Numbered from the stretch's first letter, positions 8,639-17,711 are shown. The stretch: DNA of 64,000 bases from Aliagarivorans marinus DSM 23064 (GCF_000429485.1 NZ_AUBY01000009.1:62001-126000), one strand, 5' to 3'. Translations and numbers: made by a program. The notes: generated from the letters alone by a model not told the origin.

Positions 8639-9103
8639 CTAGTCTTCCAGACTATCGAGGCGCTCTAGCACTTGATCTAACAGCTCGCTTAACTCGTCGA
8701 CTTTGTCATTGCCGATATCGGCGCGCATCTTGTCATAGCACTTTTCCACCTCTGGGCTGAGGTCGTCGAACAGATCCCGTGCTGGTGCAGTCATGCCAAC
8801 CACAAAGCGGCGTCGATCTTCTGAGCCCTTGCGCTTATAGATGTGCCCGGCCTGCTCCAGCCGGTTCAGTATGCCGGTCATACTTGGGGTCAGGATATTA
8901 CAGTACTCGGCGAGTTGAGAAGGCTCTAGCTCTTTATATTCGTAGAGTGCTCGCAGAACTCGCCACTGTTGTTCGGTCAATTCATACTGCAAAAACAGCG
9001 GACGAAAATAGCCCATTAGCTTGTCGCGGGTACGTAACAGCTTGAGCGGTAACGAGTCGTTAAACTTTCTCATGGGTTGGGATTGTCTCTTCGGTACATA
9101 CAT
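8639..9103 (-). CDS. MarR-family regulator, HpaR-like
   Basis: A 154-residue winged-helix regulator. LTEQQWRVLRALYEY, SQLAEYCNILTPSMTGILNRLE (helix-turn-helix) and the wing KGSEDRRR follow the HpaR subgroup, which represses homoprotocatechuate degradation in enterics. No aromatic-degradation genes are near, so the ligand and targets are unknown; the adjacent SDR and pha genes are candidates by position only. A second in-frame ATG at 9073 is an equally possible start, since neither has a strong ribosome-binding site. Confidence 0.8.
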   Translation of the reverse strand: MYVPKRQSQPMRKFNDSLPLKLLRTRDKLMGYFRPLFLQYELTEQQWRVLRALYEYKELEPSQLAEYCNILTPSMTGILNRLEQAGHIYKRKGSEDRRRFVVGMTAPARDLFDDLSPEVEKCYDKMRADIGNDKVDELSELLDQVLERLDSLED

Positions 9104-9302
9104 TAAATATACTTAAGTTCTGGCGTACTGTTTAGTTATTGTTGCTGATTCTGTAACCAGATCATGTAAATGAAGCCGCATTCTACCAACTATAGTAGAG
9201 TAAGCAGTTGATTTAATGCAGATATTAAGTAGAGATCTGAGCGGTTGCTGGCAAAGCGATTCGCCCTAAGCGTTGAACATCGTCGCTATCCCTTGGTGGT
9301 GT

Positions 9303-10118
9303 TCAATGTGCATGACCGAACAAGTGTCGGCTCAGGTTGGGGCGCTGTGCAATGGGGCTACGTAGCAACTTGGCTTGATCGGAGAAGCGAAACTCGCCAT
9401 TGATGAGCAGCTCTTGCAGAGATGGCCATTGATCGGCGCTAAAGCATTGCGAGGGGATCCGATAGCCGCCGTCTATTTCGCTTTCCGCCAGATCGATGTA
9501 CAGATGCTCAACGCTATCTAAGCGACAGGAAAGCAGGTTACTCACCGTGAGCTGGCTAAGGCCGACATCGGTAATGCCGCCTTCGTCGCATAGCGCCACA
9601 CTTAACTCGCGTAGCTGGGGCAGATGGCAGGGGCGCGCCAGTTCGAAGTGTCCGTGTATCGCAAGAGCCTGCAAGTTGGCCAACTGTTCCAGTAGCGCGC
9701 TGAGCTCACCGAGTTGGCCAAATTCGCCCACCGTGTTTTGAAAATGTTCCACTTCACCAAGGCTGAGGCCTACCAGGGCTGGCCATTCGCTCTGCTGCAT
9801 GGCCTGTACAAAACTGGCGTAGTCGCGGCCGCCACCCAAGGCGTCGGTAGAGCTGCCAAAGCGCAGCCAGGCTATCTGCTCAGCCCAAGGGCTTCGGCAA
9901 AATGCTTGAAAGATACCCAAGCCCTGCTCGCCCAACCAAAAAGCAACGTGGCGGACATTATCGAGTTGCGAGAGGGTCGGCGGTTGATAGCCTTCGCGCA
10001 GCTGAGTACCAATAATCAGCTCCCCATCCGGCGAAACACAGCACGCGTTTTGTTCGAGTAAAACGCTAAGTTGCTGGTCAAAACTCAGGCTTGAATTGGG
10101 GATTTCGACTGCAGCCAC
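9303..10118 (-). CDS. Leucine-rich-repeat-like hypothetical protein
   Basis: A 271-residue soluble protein without signal peptide or membrane segment. From about residue 120 it shows evenly spaced leucine-rich strands such as LANLQALAIHGHFEL, LPQLRELSVAL, VEHLYIDLAES and WPSLQELLING, the look of a degenerate LRR solenoid. The N-terminal 100 residues resemble no domain I know. Some bacterial LRR proteins of this size (STM4015-like) share the layout, but I cannot confirm kinship. It stands alone between MarR and LysR genes. Confidence 0.55.
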   Translation of the reverse strand: MAAVEIPNSSLSFDQQLSVLLEQNACCVSPDGELIIGTQLREGYQPPTLSQLDNVRHVAFWLGEQGLGIFQAFCRSPWAEQIAWLRFGSSTDALGGGRDYASFVQAMQQSEWPALVGLSLGEVEHFQNTVGEFGQLGELSALLEQLANLQALAIHGHFELARPCHLPQLRELSVALCDEGGITDVGLSQLTVSNLLSCRLDSVEHLYIDLAESEIDGGYRIPSQCFSADQWPSLQELLINGEFRFSDQAKLLRSPIAQRPNLSRHLFGHAH

Positions 10119-10316
10119 TGACTACTCCTTGGATAAATTTCTGGCGGGGCCATTCCAGTTGGCGCTCCGTTCCCGCTTGGCTTTGCCTACTGTGCCATCA
10201 CCCAAGGGGGAACTGCAAGTCGTGCTGGTATTTCAGTGACAGAATAATCATTTTTCTTGGTAGTCGCTGATTTTTGTCGGACGTTTAGCGGAGTTAGCCG
10301 CACGATCGGGGGCTAA

Positions 10317-11225
10317 TCAATCAGCAGCAAAAACCACTTGTTGCAACAATGCACGCAGCCAGCGGCTTTTCTCGTTGGCGAGTTTGTGGTTCAGGGTAAT
10401 GGCGGCAATGGCGAAGTCACTGACCGGGATAGGGGGCGCGGCATACTCCAGAGCGCGCGTTTGTTGGGCCATTAGTCGTGGGATGATGCAGATTAAGCGA
10501 CGCCCCTTAATAAGCCGGGCCAAAGTCAGGAAGTTGCTGGCCGTTGCCACAACATGTCGTGTTAGCCCTAGTGATGCTAATTCTCTATCTACCTGTGAGC
10601 TAAATTCGCCCGCGGGGCTAAGTAGTACTTGCTCGATGCCAGCAAAGTCTTGGGGTGACATCGAGCCTGATAGCGATAGCACTTCGGGGTCGTAGAGGCA
10701 GACATGCTGCTCGGTGTAGAGGTGTTCAGAGCTATAGCCCTTGGCCAGTGGCGAGATACTGCCGATGACCACATCGAGCTTGTGCGCTTCAAACTGCTGT
10801 TGGTAGTTGCTGCGGTTAACGTTGATAAAGCTTACCCGACACTGCGGCGCCTGCAGGCGCAGTTGATCGTAGATCATCGGCGCAAACACCTGCTCGGCGT
10901 AGTCGGTCAGGCCAATCCTGACTACTCCTTGGTAGCTGGCTGGCTCAAAGCGCTCTTGTTGCAGCACATCATTGCTGATCTGCTGAAGTATCTGCTCGAT
11001 GACTGGCGCTAACTGATCGGCTTTTTCGGTGGGCTGCATGCGATAGCCGCGTCGTTCAAACAGCGGATCTGCAAATAGCTTGCGTAGCTTTTGCAGAGTG
11101 TGGCTCATCGCCGACTGGCTCACATAGCTCTTGGTTGCAGCACTGCTGACACTGCGCGTGCGGTAGAGGGTGGTAAATGCGACCAACAGGTTCAAGTCGA
11201 CTTTTCGCCAATCGATTTCGCTCAC
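10317..11225 (-). CDS. LysR-family transcriptional regulator
   Basis: A 302-residue LTTR with the N-terminal winged HTH (VDLNLLVAFTTLYRTRSVSSAA...SQSAMSHTLQKLRKLFADPLFERRG) and a substrate-binding domain. I choose the GTG in VSEIDWRKVDLN as start; an upstream TTG at 11267 would add 14 residues unlike the family. It is divergent from the chromate transporter gene, the usual layout of an LTTR controlling its neighbour, with an inverted repeat between them. Confidence 0.85.
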   Translation of the reverse strand: MSEIDWRKVDLNLLVAFTTLYRTRSVSSAATKSYVSQSAMSHTLQKLRKLFADPLFERRGYRMQPTEKADQLAPVIEQILQQISNDVLQQERFEPASYQGVVRIGLTDYAEQVFAPMIYDQLRLQAPQCRVSFINVNRSNYQQQFEAHKLDVVIGSISPLAKGYSSEHLYTEQHVCLYDPEVLSLSGSMSPQDFAGIEQVLLSPAGEFSSQVDRELASLGLTRHVVATASNFLTLARLIKGRRLICIIPRLMAQQTRALEYAAPPIPVSDFAIAAITLNHKLANEKSRWLRALLQQVVFAAD

Positions 11226-11238
11226 AGGCAATCCTGTT

Positions 11239-11254
11239 TTACTAATAGTAGTAA
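11239..11254. promoter_or_regulatory. Candidate LysR operator between lysR and chrA
   Basis: TTACTA (11239-11244) and TAGTAA (11249-11254) form an inverted repeat with a 4-base spacer in the divergent intergenic region. This is the kind of dyad LysR regulators bind to control themselves and the neighbouring gene. Confidence 0.4.
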
Positions 11255-11328
11255 TTAAAACTACCAATTTGATTCATGAATGTCGATTCGCCAAGATCGC
11301 CAACATCGTTATCCATGTTGGTGTTGTT

Positions 11329-12465
11329 ATGTTTACCCTGTTTAAAACCTTCTTTTTACTAGGCTGGTTCAGCTTCGGTGGTCCGGCGGCGCATATCGGC
11401 TATTTTCGCCAAACCTTCGTACAGAAGCTGGGTTGGTTGAGCGATGAAGAGTACGCCCAATTAGTCGCGCTTAGTCAGTTTTTGCCGGGGCCGGGCTCAA
11501 GTCAGGTCGGCTTTGCCATCGGCTACCGCAAGGGCGGTATGTTGGGGGCGTGGTTGGCGTTCCTCGGCTTTACCCTGCCTTCGATTATCATTATGTTGCT
11601 GCTGTCGGTACTGAGTCATCAGATCGCCGGCGCGCCGCTGTTCGAAGCCGTGGTGCATGGCTTGAAGCTGCTTGCTGTGGTGGTAGTGGCTGATGCCACC
11701 ATGGGGATGTTCCGCAGCTTTTGCCAACAGCGTCTGACGGTGGTGTTGTGCGTGGCGACGGCCGTTGCCCTGTTGGTGTTCCCCTCGCTATGGGCGCAGA
11801 TGGGGGTATTGCTGGTGGCTGCGCTGGTTGGGTGGGTTATGTTGCAATCGGACTCCGCTGCATCTTTCGAACAACCTAAGTTCAAGCTAAGCGCGCTGCT
11901 GTTGTTTGTCGCCTTGCTGCTGGGTATGCCGCTGTTGGCCGGCCTGCATCCCGGGGTAGAGCTGTTCAGTGAATTCTATCAAGCCGGTTCGATGGTGTTT
12001 GGTGGTGGTCACGTGGTGCTGCCATTGCTGCAGAATCTGGTGGGCGATCAAATATCGCAAGACGCGTTTTTAACTGGCTACGCCGCCGCCCAGGCCGTTC
12101 CCGGTCCAATGTTTACCTTTGCTACCTACATTGGTTACGAGTTGCTACCAGCGGCTCCATTGGCCGGTGCCCTGATCGCCACCTTTGCGGTATTCCTGCC
12201 GGGCTTCTTGCTAGTGATTGGCGTGATCGGTAACTGGCAGAGCCTGGCACAGAAACCGCGAGTGGCCGGAGCGCTGAAAGGTGTAAACGCCTCGGTGGTC
12301 GGTCTGCTGCTGGCTGCACTATACACTCCGGTGTTTGATAGTGCGGTAAGCTCAAACCTGGATATGGCCCTGATCGTGGTGGGGATGTTTATGCTCAAAC
12401 AGTTGAAGCTGCATATCGCGTGGGTGATAGCCTTCTTCGCTCTATGCGGTGGGGTCTTGTTCTAG
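11329..12465 (+). CDS. chrA: Chromate transporter (CHR family)
   Basis: A 378-residue inner-membrane protein with about ten to twelve hydrophobic segments and the duplicated CHR layout. The first half has FSFGGPAAHIGYFRQTFV and LPGPGSSQ, the second half MVFGGGHVVLPLL and AVPGPMFTFATY. Family members export chromate, or sulfate in some cases. The start is the ATG of MFTLFKTF; upstream in-frame codons run into the divergent lysR gene. A substrate other than chromate remains possible, because many chrA homologues are untested. Confidence 0.88.
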   Translation: MFTLFKTFFLLGWFSFGGPAAHIGYFRQTFVQKLGWLSDEEYAQLVALSQFLPGPGSSQVGFAIGYRKGGMLGAWLAFLGFTLPSIIIMLLLSVLSHQIAGAPLFEAVVHGLKLLAVVVVADATMGMFRSFCQQRLTVVLCVATAVALLVFPSLWAQMGVLLVAALVGWVMLQSDSAASFEQPKFKLSALLLFVALLLGMPLLAGLHPGVELFSEFYQAGSMVFGGGHVVLPLLQNLVGDQISQDAFLTGYAAAQAVPGPMFTFATYIGYELLPAAPLAGALIATFAVFLPGFLLVIGVIGNWQSLAQKPRVAGALKGVNASVVGLLLAALYTPVFDSAVSSNLDMALIVVGMFMLKQLKLHIAWVIAFFALCGGVLF

Positions 12466-12486
12466 TTAGGCAATCGCCAGTTAGTT

Positions 12487-12523
12487 AAAAGCCCGTGTAA
12501 TCTCAGAGACTGCCCGGGCTTTT
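12487..12523 (+). terminator. Terminator of chrA
   Basis: AAAAGCCCG (12487-12495) pairs with CGGGCTTTT (12515-12523) around a 19-base loop, followed by GTTTTT, 21 bases after the chrA stop. Confidence 0.7.
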
Positions 12524-12590
12524 GTTTTTGTGTCAGCAAGTGAGTTTATCCTCGCACTATCAACCCCATATTAAGGCGCTATTCACAAGC

Positions 12591-12599
12591 TTATCCACA
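12591..12599 (+). promoter_or_regulatory. Isolated DnaA box
   Basis: TTATCCACA is an exact match to the consensus DnaA box, lying between the chrA terminator and the stop of the flavoprotein gene. No further boxes or AT-rich unwinding region are near, so it is not an origin. It may titrate DnaA or be chance. Confidence 0.3.
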
Positions 12600-12611
12600 T
12601 GCATGTAGGAG

Positions 12612-13799
12612 TTAGCAAGCCAGGCCCGCGGCCATACCTGAGGCCCACGCCCATTGGAAGTTGTAGCCGCCGAGCCAGCCGGTCACATCCATCACCTCAC
12701 CGATAAAATACAGCCCCGGCACTTGGGTGGATTCCATGGTCTTTGAGCTGATCTGGGCAGTATCGACTCCACCGAGCGTAACCTCGGCGGTGCGGTAGCC
12801 CTCGGTGCCATTCATCACCAGCTGCCAGTTATTCAGCGTGGCGGCTATCTCTTCGCGCTCGCCGTGGCCAAGCTGATTGAGAGCTTTGCCTAGCTGGGTC
12901 TCATCAAACAAGGCTTCCACTAAGCGCTTGGGCAGCCACTGGGCGATGGTGTTGCGCAGGCTTTGTTTGGGGTGCTGGCTGAGCACCTGCTCCAGCAGCG
13001 CAGGTGCATCTTGGCCGGGAAGCAGGTTGATATGGATGGCTTCGCCAGGCTTCCAGTAGTTGGAGATCTGTAACACTGCGGGGCCAGACAGGCCGCGGTG
13101 GGTGAACAGCAGCGCTTCGCTAAACTGCTTGCCATTCTCGGCGGTGATGGTAGCGGGGACTGCGATACCCGATAAGGCCTCAAAACGCTGCTTGGTGTCG
13201 GCATGCCAGGTGAACGGCACCAGACCGGCGCGGGTTGCGGTAACCGTGTGGCCAAACTGCTCGGCGAGTTGATAGCCAAACGGGGTTGCGCCAAGTTTAG
13301 GCATTGATAGCCCGCCGGTTGCTACGACCAGCGAGTCACATTGCAGATCGCCGCTGCTGGTTTTTAGGGCGAAACCTTGCTCATCGAGTGCCGTTATCTC
13401 AAGTAACTCACAGCGCATCCTCAGCTTAGCACCAGCCCACTCACACTCAGTTAACAGCATATCCACAATCTGTTTGGCGCTGTCGTCGCAAAACAGTTGG
13501 CCGTGGTCGCGCTCGTGATAGTCGATGCCATGGCGCTCAACCAGCTCAATGAAATCGCTGGAGGGATAGCGAGCCAGCGCCGATTTCACAAAGTGGGGAT
13601 TGCCACACAGGTAGTTCTCTGGGCTGACACTGAGGTTGGTGAAATTGCAACGGCCACCGCCGCTAATCAAGATCTTGCGGCCAGGCTTTTTGGCGTTATC
13701 GATCACCAACACCGAGCGGCCCCGATAGCCGGCTTGTGCAGCACACATTAGCCCTGCGGCACCAGCGCCAATGATGATTACGTCAAAGTGTTCAGTCAT
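12612..13799 (-). CDS. NAD(P)/FAD-dependent oxidoreductase, HI0933/YhiN family
   Basis: A 395-residue flavoprotein of the HI0933-like family. The N-terminal Rossmann motif IIGAGAAGLMCAAQA binds FAD and is followed by the family marker KKPGRKILISGGGRCNFTN. The C-terminal GLYFIGEVMDVTGWLGGYNFQWAWASG contacts the flavin. Substrate is unknown for most members. I start at the ATG after GGGGGTAG rather than an in-frame TTG four codons upstream. It is divergent from the PstS-like gene. Confidence 0.88.
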   Translation of the reverse strand: MTEHFDVIIIGAGAAGLMCAAQAGYRGRSVLVIDNAKKPGRKILISGGGRCNFTNLSVSPENYLCGNPHFVKSALARYPSSDFIELVERHGIDYHERDHGQLFCDDSAKQIVDMLLTECEWAGAKLRMRCELLEITALDEQGFALKTSSGDLQCDSLVVATGGLSMPKLGATPFGYQLAEQFGHTVTATRAGLVPFTWHADTKQRFEALSGIAVPATITAENGKQFSEALLFTHRGLSGPAVLQISNYWKPGEAIHINLLPGQDAPALLEQVLSQHPKQSLRNTIAQWLPKRLVEALFDETQLGKALNQLGHGEREEIAATLNNWQLVMNGTEGYRTAEVTLGGVDTAQISSKTMESTQVPGLYFIGEVMDVTGWLGGYNFQWAWASGMAAGLAC

Positions 13800-13884
13800 A
13801 TCTACCCCCAAAATCAGGCGCCATTGTAATGACTATACTGAGTTGTGTCACCGCTGGTTACTGTCGCAACAAAGAGGCACGGAA

Positions 13885-14727
13885 ATGCTCAACACCCCTT
13901 CAGCTAAACCTTGGTTGTTAACCTTACTGCTATTCGTCTCACACTCTACCTTGGCTTTTGCAGAGCGCTTGGTACTGGTTGGCTCGGATACGGTATATGC
14001 CTACCTGCAGCCACATACTTGGGAGATCGAGCAAGAACTGGGCATCGATATTGTAATCCGAGCCGGTGGCGAGCATGTCGGGATGGCAAAGCTGGATAGC
14101 CACTCTCAAGATGTGTTGGCAATGCTATCTCGCCCGCTCAGCGAGGAGGAGCTAGCTAGTGGGCTTCTTCAATATCACTTCGCAGAAGACGATGTCGCGG
14201 TGTTAGTCAATGAGGCCAATCCTGTGGAGCAAGTGAGCATGCTGCAACTCCAATCGTTGTATCAAGGCGATATGACCTGGCACACGTTAGGTTTTGTGGC
14301 TCCTGTTTCCTGGATGAGCTTGGGAGATCAGGATAGTACGTCGCAGTTTATGCATCGGCATCTAGGTGGTGAGGCATCTCTGTCAAACCATCACGCGGTA
14401 TTCGCAGGGGTTGAACAGCTTGTTCAGCAGGTGTCGCGAGTATCCGGCGGTGTGACGTGGATGGCGCATGCCCAAGTCGTTTTTCGTCGCGATGAGAACG
14501 TAAAGATGTTGTCGGTTGAGGGGCATAAGCCGGGTTACCAGGACTATCAGCTGCGACGTCCCTTACAACTGGTGAGTCGTCAGCCGTTGACAGCTAAGCA
14601 ACGGCAACTAGTGGAATGGCTGCGTAGTCATCCATTGCTGGACCATCATGTACAGCCTCACAGTGGCCCTGATACGCAGGCGTCAGAGCCTAATCATCAT
14701 GAGGCGCATGATGATCATCACCACTGA
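13885..14727 (+). CDS. PstS-like periplasmic substrate-binding protein with His-rich tail
   Basis: A 280-residue protein with a Sec signal peptide (LLTLLLFVSHSTLAFA) and a type II periplasmic binding fold resembling PstS: LVLVGSDTV near the mature N-terminus, then DDVAVLVNEANPV before the second lobe. No ABC permease or ATPase is adjacent, so it may serve in sensing or scavenging rather than transport. The last ten residues, HHEAHDDHHH, are rich in metal-coordinating side chains and unlike ordinary PstS ends. The start follows AAGAGG; upstream in-frame ATGs overlap the divergent gene. Confidence 0.65.
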   Translation: MLNTPSAKPWLLTLLLFVSHSTLAFAERLVLVGSDTVYAYLQPHTWEIEQELGIDIVIRAGGEHVGMAKLDSHSQDVLAMLSRPLSEEELASGLLQYHFAEDDVAVLVNEANPVEQVSMLQLQSLYQGDMTWHTLGFVAPVSWMSLGDQDSTSQFMHRHLGGEASLSNHHAVFAGVEQLVQQVSRVSGGVTWMAHAQVVFRRDENVKMLSVEGHKPGYQDYQLRRPLQLVSRQPLTAKQRQLVEWLRSHPLLDHHVQPHSGPDTQASEPNHHEAHDDHHH

Positions 14728-14738
14728 GAGGCTCTCGT

Positions 14739-15899
14739 TCAATAAAGGCGCTGACCTACTCCCTGAGCAAACGGCTGGGCGCGCAAACTGACACCACTGT
14801 AGGGAAAAGGCTGACTGAGTCGTGGCTGGATTGATGGATTGAGTGGATAGCTAAAGCCATCGTAGCGCAGCGCCACGATTCCCGGGTTGGCACCACCCCC
14901 AGATACTTGAAGCAACAGATCTTGCCAGCCGTTGTGGCTGTTCGCCGAGATAATCAGCGGGCTGTGTACCAAGGTGGTTCGGCTGACAAAGCGGTGATGG
15001 CCGTCTTGCTGTTCGAAGGTCAGCAGGGTGCAGCCGCCGCTGCCACACCAGTTGACATACACCAGCAGTTCGGCCACTCCGTTGCCGTTGAGATCATACT
15101 CCCACCACTGATAACGCTCGCCCTTGGGCGTGGTTCGGTGCAGTTCAAAGTAACGTTGTAAGGCCGCCTCCACCTTGGGGTTGGCAGCGCTACTGGCATC
15201 AAGTGTGGTAAGGCTGTCGGCCTCAGCCTGTACCGGCAGTGCTGGTTGAGAGGGTAAGGAAGCCGTCGCTGGCGCTTGTGGCTCGGTGGCGAAGGGCAGT
15301 AGCGCGCAGCCGTTCAGCTCGCGCTCAGGCGTTTGCAGGGTGGCTTGATAGGCAAAATAAGCGCCGTCCATGGTGCCACGACAGGCCCCTTGGCTAATCT
15401 GTAGCTGATACTGCTGGCCGCGCCAGTACATGCCCTGTTGGCTAACGCCTTGGTCGAGTAAGGCATCGCTTGCTTCGCCGTTGATGCTGGTTAAGCGAAG
15501 TTGCGACGGGTCAACCGTGACTCGCCAGCCCGGCTCATTGCCCATGGCGGTAATACGGGTTCGCTGTTGCTGGCAGCCGCGGCTTTCTGGGGCGATATGC
15601 TGCCAGCGTAACGCGCTGAGCTGCTGCTCTTGCCATACACCCTGTACTTCCACATAGGGGCGAGTAAAGCGCGGAAACTCCGCTAGCAACTGTTTATCTT
15701 GGAGGGTTAACGCCAATGAGTAGCGCTGCTCATCACACCCTTTGACGACAAAATCGCTGCCCTGCTCGACCAAGATGCCTCTGACCAAGGTTTGGTTATC
15801 GCTGCTCACCGTCTCAGTGGCCAGCGCTGAGGAAGCGAAAATAACTAGCGCAGCGTTGAGCGATAGCAGCAAACGAGGCAGTTGAGGCAGCATGGTCAT
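14739..15899 (-). CDS. Secreted protein with COG3650-like domain and calcium-loop motif
   Basis: A 386-residue exported protein: signal peptide at residues 1-27 ending SSALA, then a central domain with AMGNEPGWRVTV, GACRGTMDGAYF and NGCALLPF. This is the pattern of COG3650-type periplasmic domains related to the META/HslJ group. A Pro/Ala/Gln-rich linker near 205-240 leads to a C-terminal domain with YDLNGNGVAELLV, a calcium-loop type motif seen in VCBS/FG-GAP-like repeats, and paired cysteines. Function is unknown. The second ATG (15893) is an equally good start behind AAGGGA. It converges on the PstS-like gene and follows yigL. Confidence 0.55.
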   Translation of the reverse strand: MTMLPQLPRLLLSLNAALVIFASSALATETVSSDNQTLVRGILVEQGSDFVVKGCDEQRYSLALTLQDKQLLAEFPRFTRPYVEVQGVWQEQQLSALRWQHIAPESRGCQQQRTRITAMGNEPGWRVTVDPSQLRLTSINGEASDALLDQGVSQQGMYWRGQQYQLQISQGACRGTMDGAYFAYQATLQTPERELNGCALLPFATEPQAPATASLPSQPALPVQAEADSLTTLDASSAANPKVEAALQRYFELHRTTPKGERYQWWEYDLNGNGVAELLVYVNWCGSGGCTLLTFEQQDGHHRFVSRTTLVHSPLIISANSHNGWQDLLLQVSGGGANPGIVALRYDGFSYPLNPSIQPRLSQPFPYSGVSLRAQPFAQGVGQRLY

Positions 15900-15911
15900 T
15901 CCCTTAATCCG

Positions 15912-16706
15912 TTAAAGGTTGAACGTGGCCTCTAAGTAGTTGGCCACACCATCATGATGGTTACTGGTGGTTTGCGGAAGATGCGGCAGGCGCTGCTTTA
16001 GTCGTTCAGAGGCATTTGCCATAACCACTCCGGTACCCACAACTTGCAGCAGCTCGACATCGTTCATGCCATCGCCAAAGGCGATGCAGTCTTGAGCGCC
16101 TAGCTGTTGTTGCTCTAACAAGAACTGCAAGGCAGCGCCTTTGCTGACTTCTGGCGACATCACCTCGAGGCAGTTGCTCATCGAAGCGGTGACACTGATA
16201 AGATTGCCAAACTGCTGCTTAAGTGCTTGTTCTAATGATAGCAATTGTTCTGGCTCGGCAACGAAAAACAGCTTACTGATGTGATTACCGGGGTGGGATG
16301 CCAGTGCGCAGAGTCGATAGACGAAGCCCGACTCTTCGGTGTAGGCCAGCGCCAAAGGATTCTCTTGCTCGACCAGCCACTCATCCTCACAGTAGGCGTT
16401 GCGCAGCACTGGGAAGCTGGCGCTAAAGGCCAGTAGTTCGTGGAACAGCGAGGGCGCGAGATCGGCACGGTGGATGATTTCGCCTTGAGGATTATGCACC
16501 CGCGCACCATTGGCGGTGATTAAGTACATCGGAAAGCCGATCTGCGCGGCGATGTGCTGAACATCGCAGTGATGGCGGCCGGTGGCAATGGCAAAGTGAT
16601 GGCCCTGCTGGTGCAGGCGACGGATGGTGTCGCGGTTGCGCGCGCTAAGTTGGTGGTGCTGGTTTAGCAGCGTACCGTCTAGGTCGCTGACAATAAGGCG
16701 TTGCAT
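15912..16706 (-). CDS. yigL: HAD-family (Cof-type) phosphatase, YigL-like
   Basis: A 264-residue HAD hydrolase with motif I DLDGTLL near the N-terminus, the type IIB cap, and the C-terminal motif IAFGDGMNDVELL that binds magnesium. E. coli YigL (266 residues) dephosphorylates pyridoxal phosphate and sugar phosphates and lies next to pldB, as here, which supports the name. The start is the ATG after GGAG, 19 bases behind the pldB stop; a longer frame into pldB is an artefact. The same orientation and short gap imply one operon. Confidence 0.85.
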   Translation of the reverse strand: MQRLIVSDLDGTLLNQHHQLSARNRDTIRRLHQQGHHFAIATGRHHCDVQHIAAQIGFPMYLITANGARVHNPQGEIIHRADLAPSLFHELLAFSASFPVLRNAYCEDEWLVEQENPLALAYTEESGFVYRLCALASHPGNHISKLFFVAEPEQLLSLEQALKQQFGNLISVTASMSNCLEVMSPEVSKGAALQFLLEQQQLGAQDCIAFGDGMNDVELLQVVGTGVVMANASERLKQRLPHLPQTTSNHHDGVANYLEATFNL

Positions 16707-16725
16707 CGAGATCTCCAAACAGGCA

Positions 16726-17709
16726 TCAGCGGCTTGGGGGATCGGCAAAGAACTGGCTGACTCTCTCCAAGGCGTGGTTTCGTAGTTCGTCACGTTCGAA
16801 CAGTATCTCATGGCGGGCTTGCTTGATCACCACCACTTGCTCGCCACGGGCGGCGCAAAAGGCGTCTTGCTCCGCGGCGGTGACCACGCTATCCAGCTCT
16901 GCCTGTAAGACCAGCAAGGGGATCTGGATCTGGTCGGCTTGCTTGATGGCCTGACTCATCGTCTCAAAGCTTTGTGCTAGCCAGCGGCTACTTGGCCCAC
17001 CTAAGCGGATCAGCGGGTTCTGCTGATATTGCGAGTACATATTCTGATAGCGCTCAGGGCAGCGGCTCAGCTCGTTGTCTTGGTAAGGCTTTTCCTTGTA
17101 GGCGCCTTGCCCCGGGGCATAACGTGGCTTTTGTTTAAACAAGCGACCCAGTGTAGACAAGGTCTTGGCCAGTACTTTGGCGATGGGTTGTGGCACAACG
17201 CCAGTATTGATCCCAAACATCGGTGCACATAGAACCGCCGCCTCGATATGACCGGGGTAGAGCTGTAGATAGCGTGCGGCAATACAGCCTCCCATTGAAT
17301 GGGCGAGCAGCACTTGCTGTTGGTAGGCGACGCGCTTGCTTTGCTGCTGGATGATCTGGTTCAGGTCGTCGGCGTAGTAATCGAATTTGGCGACATCACC
17401 GAGTTCTTGCTGGTCAGATTCTCGCTCTGAGAAGCCTTGGCCACGATGGTCGACAATCAAACAGTCGTAGCCTTGCTGAGCAAAGTCGAAGGCCAGCTCT
17501 TGATATTTGATGGCGGCTTCACTGCGCCCCGGTGATATCACCATTAACTGCTGGCTGGGGAAGGGGGCACTGAGCAGGTAGTAGTTGATGCTCAGGCCAG
17601 CTTGTCCTTCAATCTGGTATTGCTGACTGTGTTGCTGCCAGTAGGGCAGAATCGAGGCTTCATAGGCCTCGGGCAATGCGCTGGCTTGGGTAAATGGCAG
17701 GGCGCTCAA
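16726..17709 (-). CDS. pldB: Lysophospholipase L2
   Basis: A 327-residue alpha/beta hydrolase. The nucleophile Ser138 is in AHSMGG, preceded by VDHRGQGFS; a late Asp (ELDSVV) and His (ARHEI) can complete the triad. PldB cleaves lysophospholipids at the inner membrane. It lies two bases downstream of a small membrane-protein gene and 19 bases upstream of yigL. The pldB-yigL order is conserved with E. coli. Confidence 0.9.
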   Translation of the reverse strand: MSALPFTQASALPEAYEASILPYWQQHSQQYQIEGQAGLSINYYLLSAPFPSQQLMVISPGRSEAAIKYQELAFDFAQQGYDCLIVDHRGQGFSERESDQQELGDVAKFDYYADDLNQIIQQQSKRVAYQQQVLLAHSMGGCIAARYLQLYPGHIEAAVLCAPMFGINTGVVPQPIAKVLAKTLSTLGRLFKQKPRYAPGQGAYKEKPYQDNELSRCPERYQNMYSQYQQNPLIRLGGPSSRWLAQSFETMSQAIKQADQIQIPLLVLQAELDSVVTAAEQDAFCAARGEQVVVIKQARHEILFERDELRNHALERVSQFFADPPSR

Positions 17710-17711
17710 CG

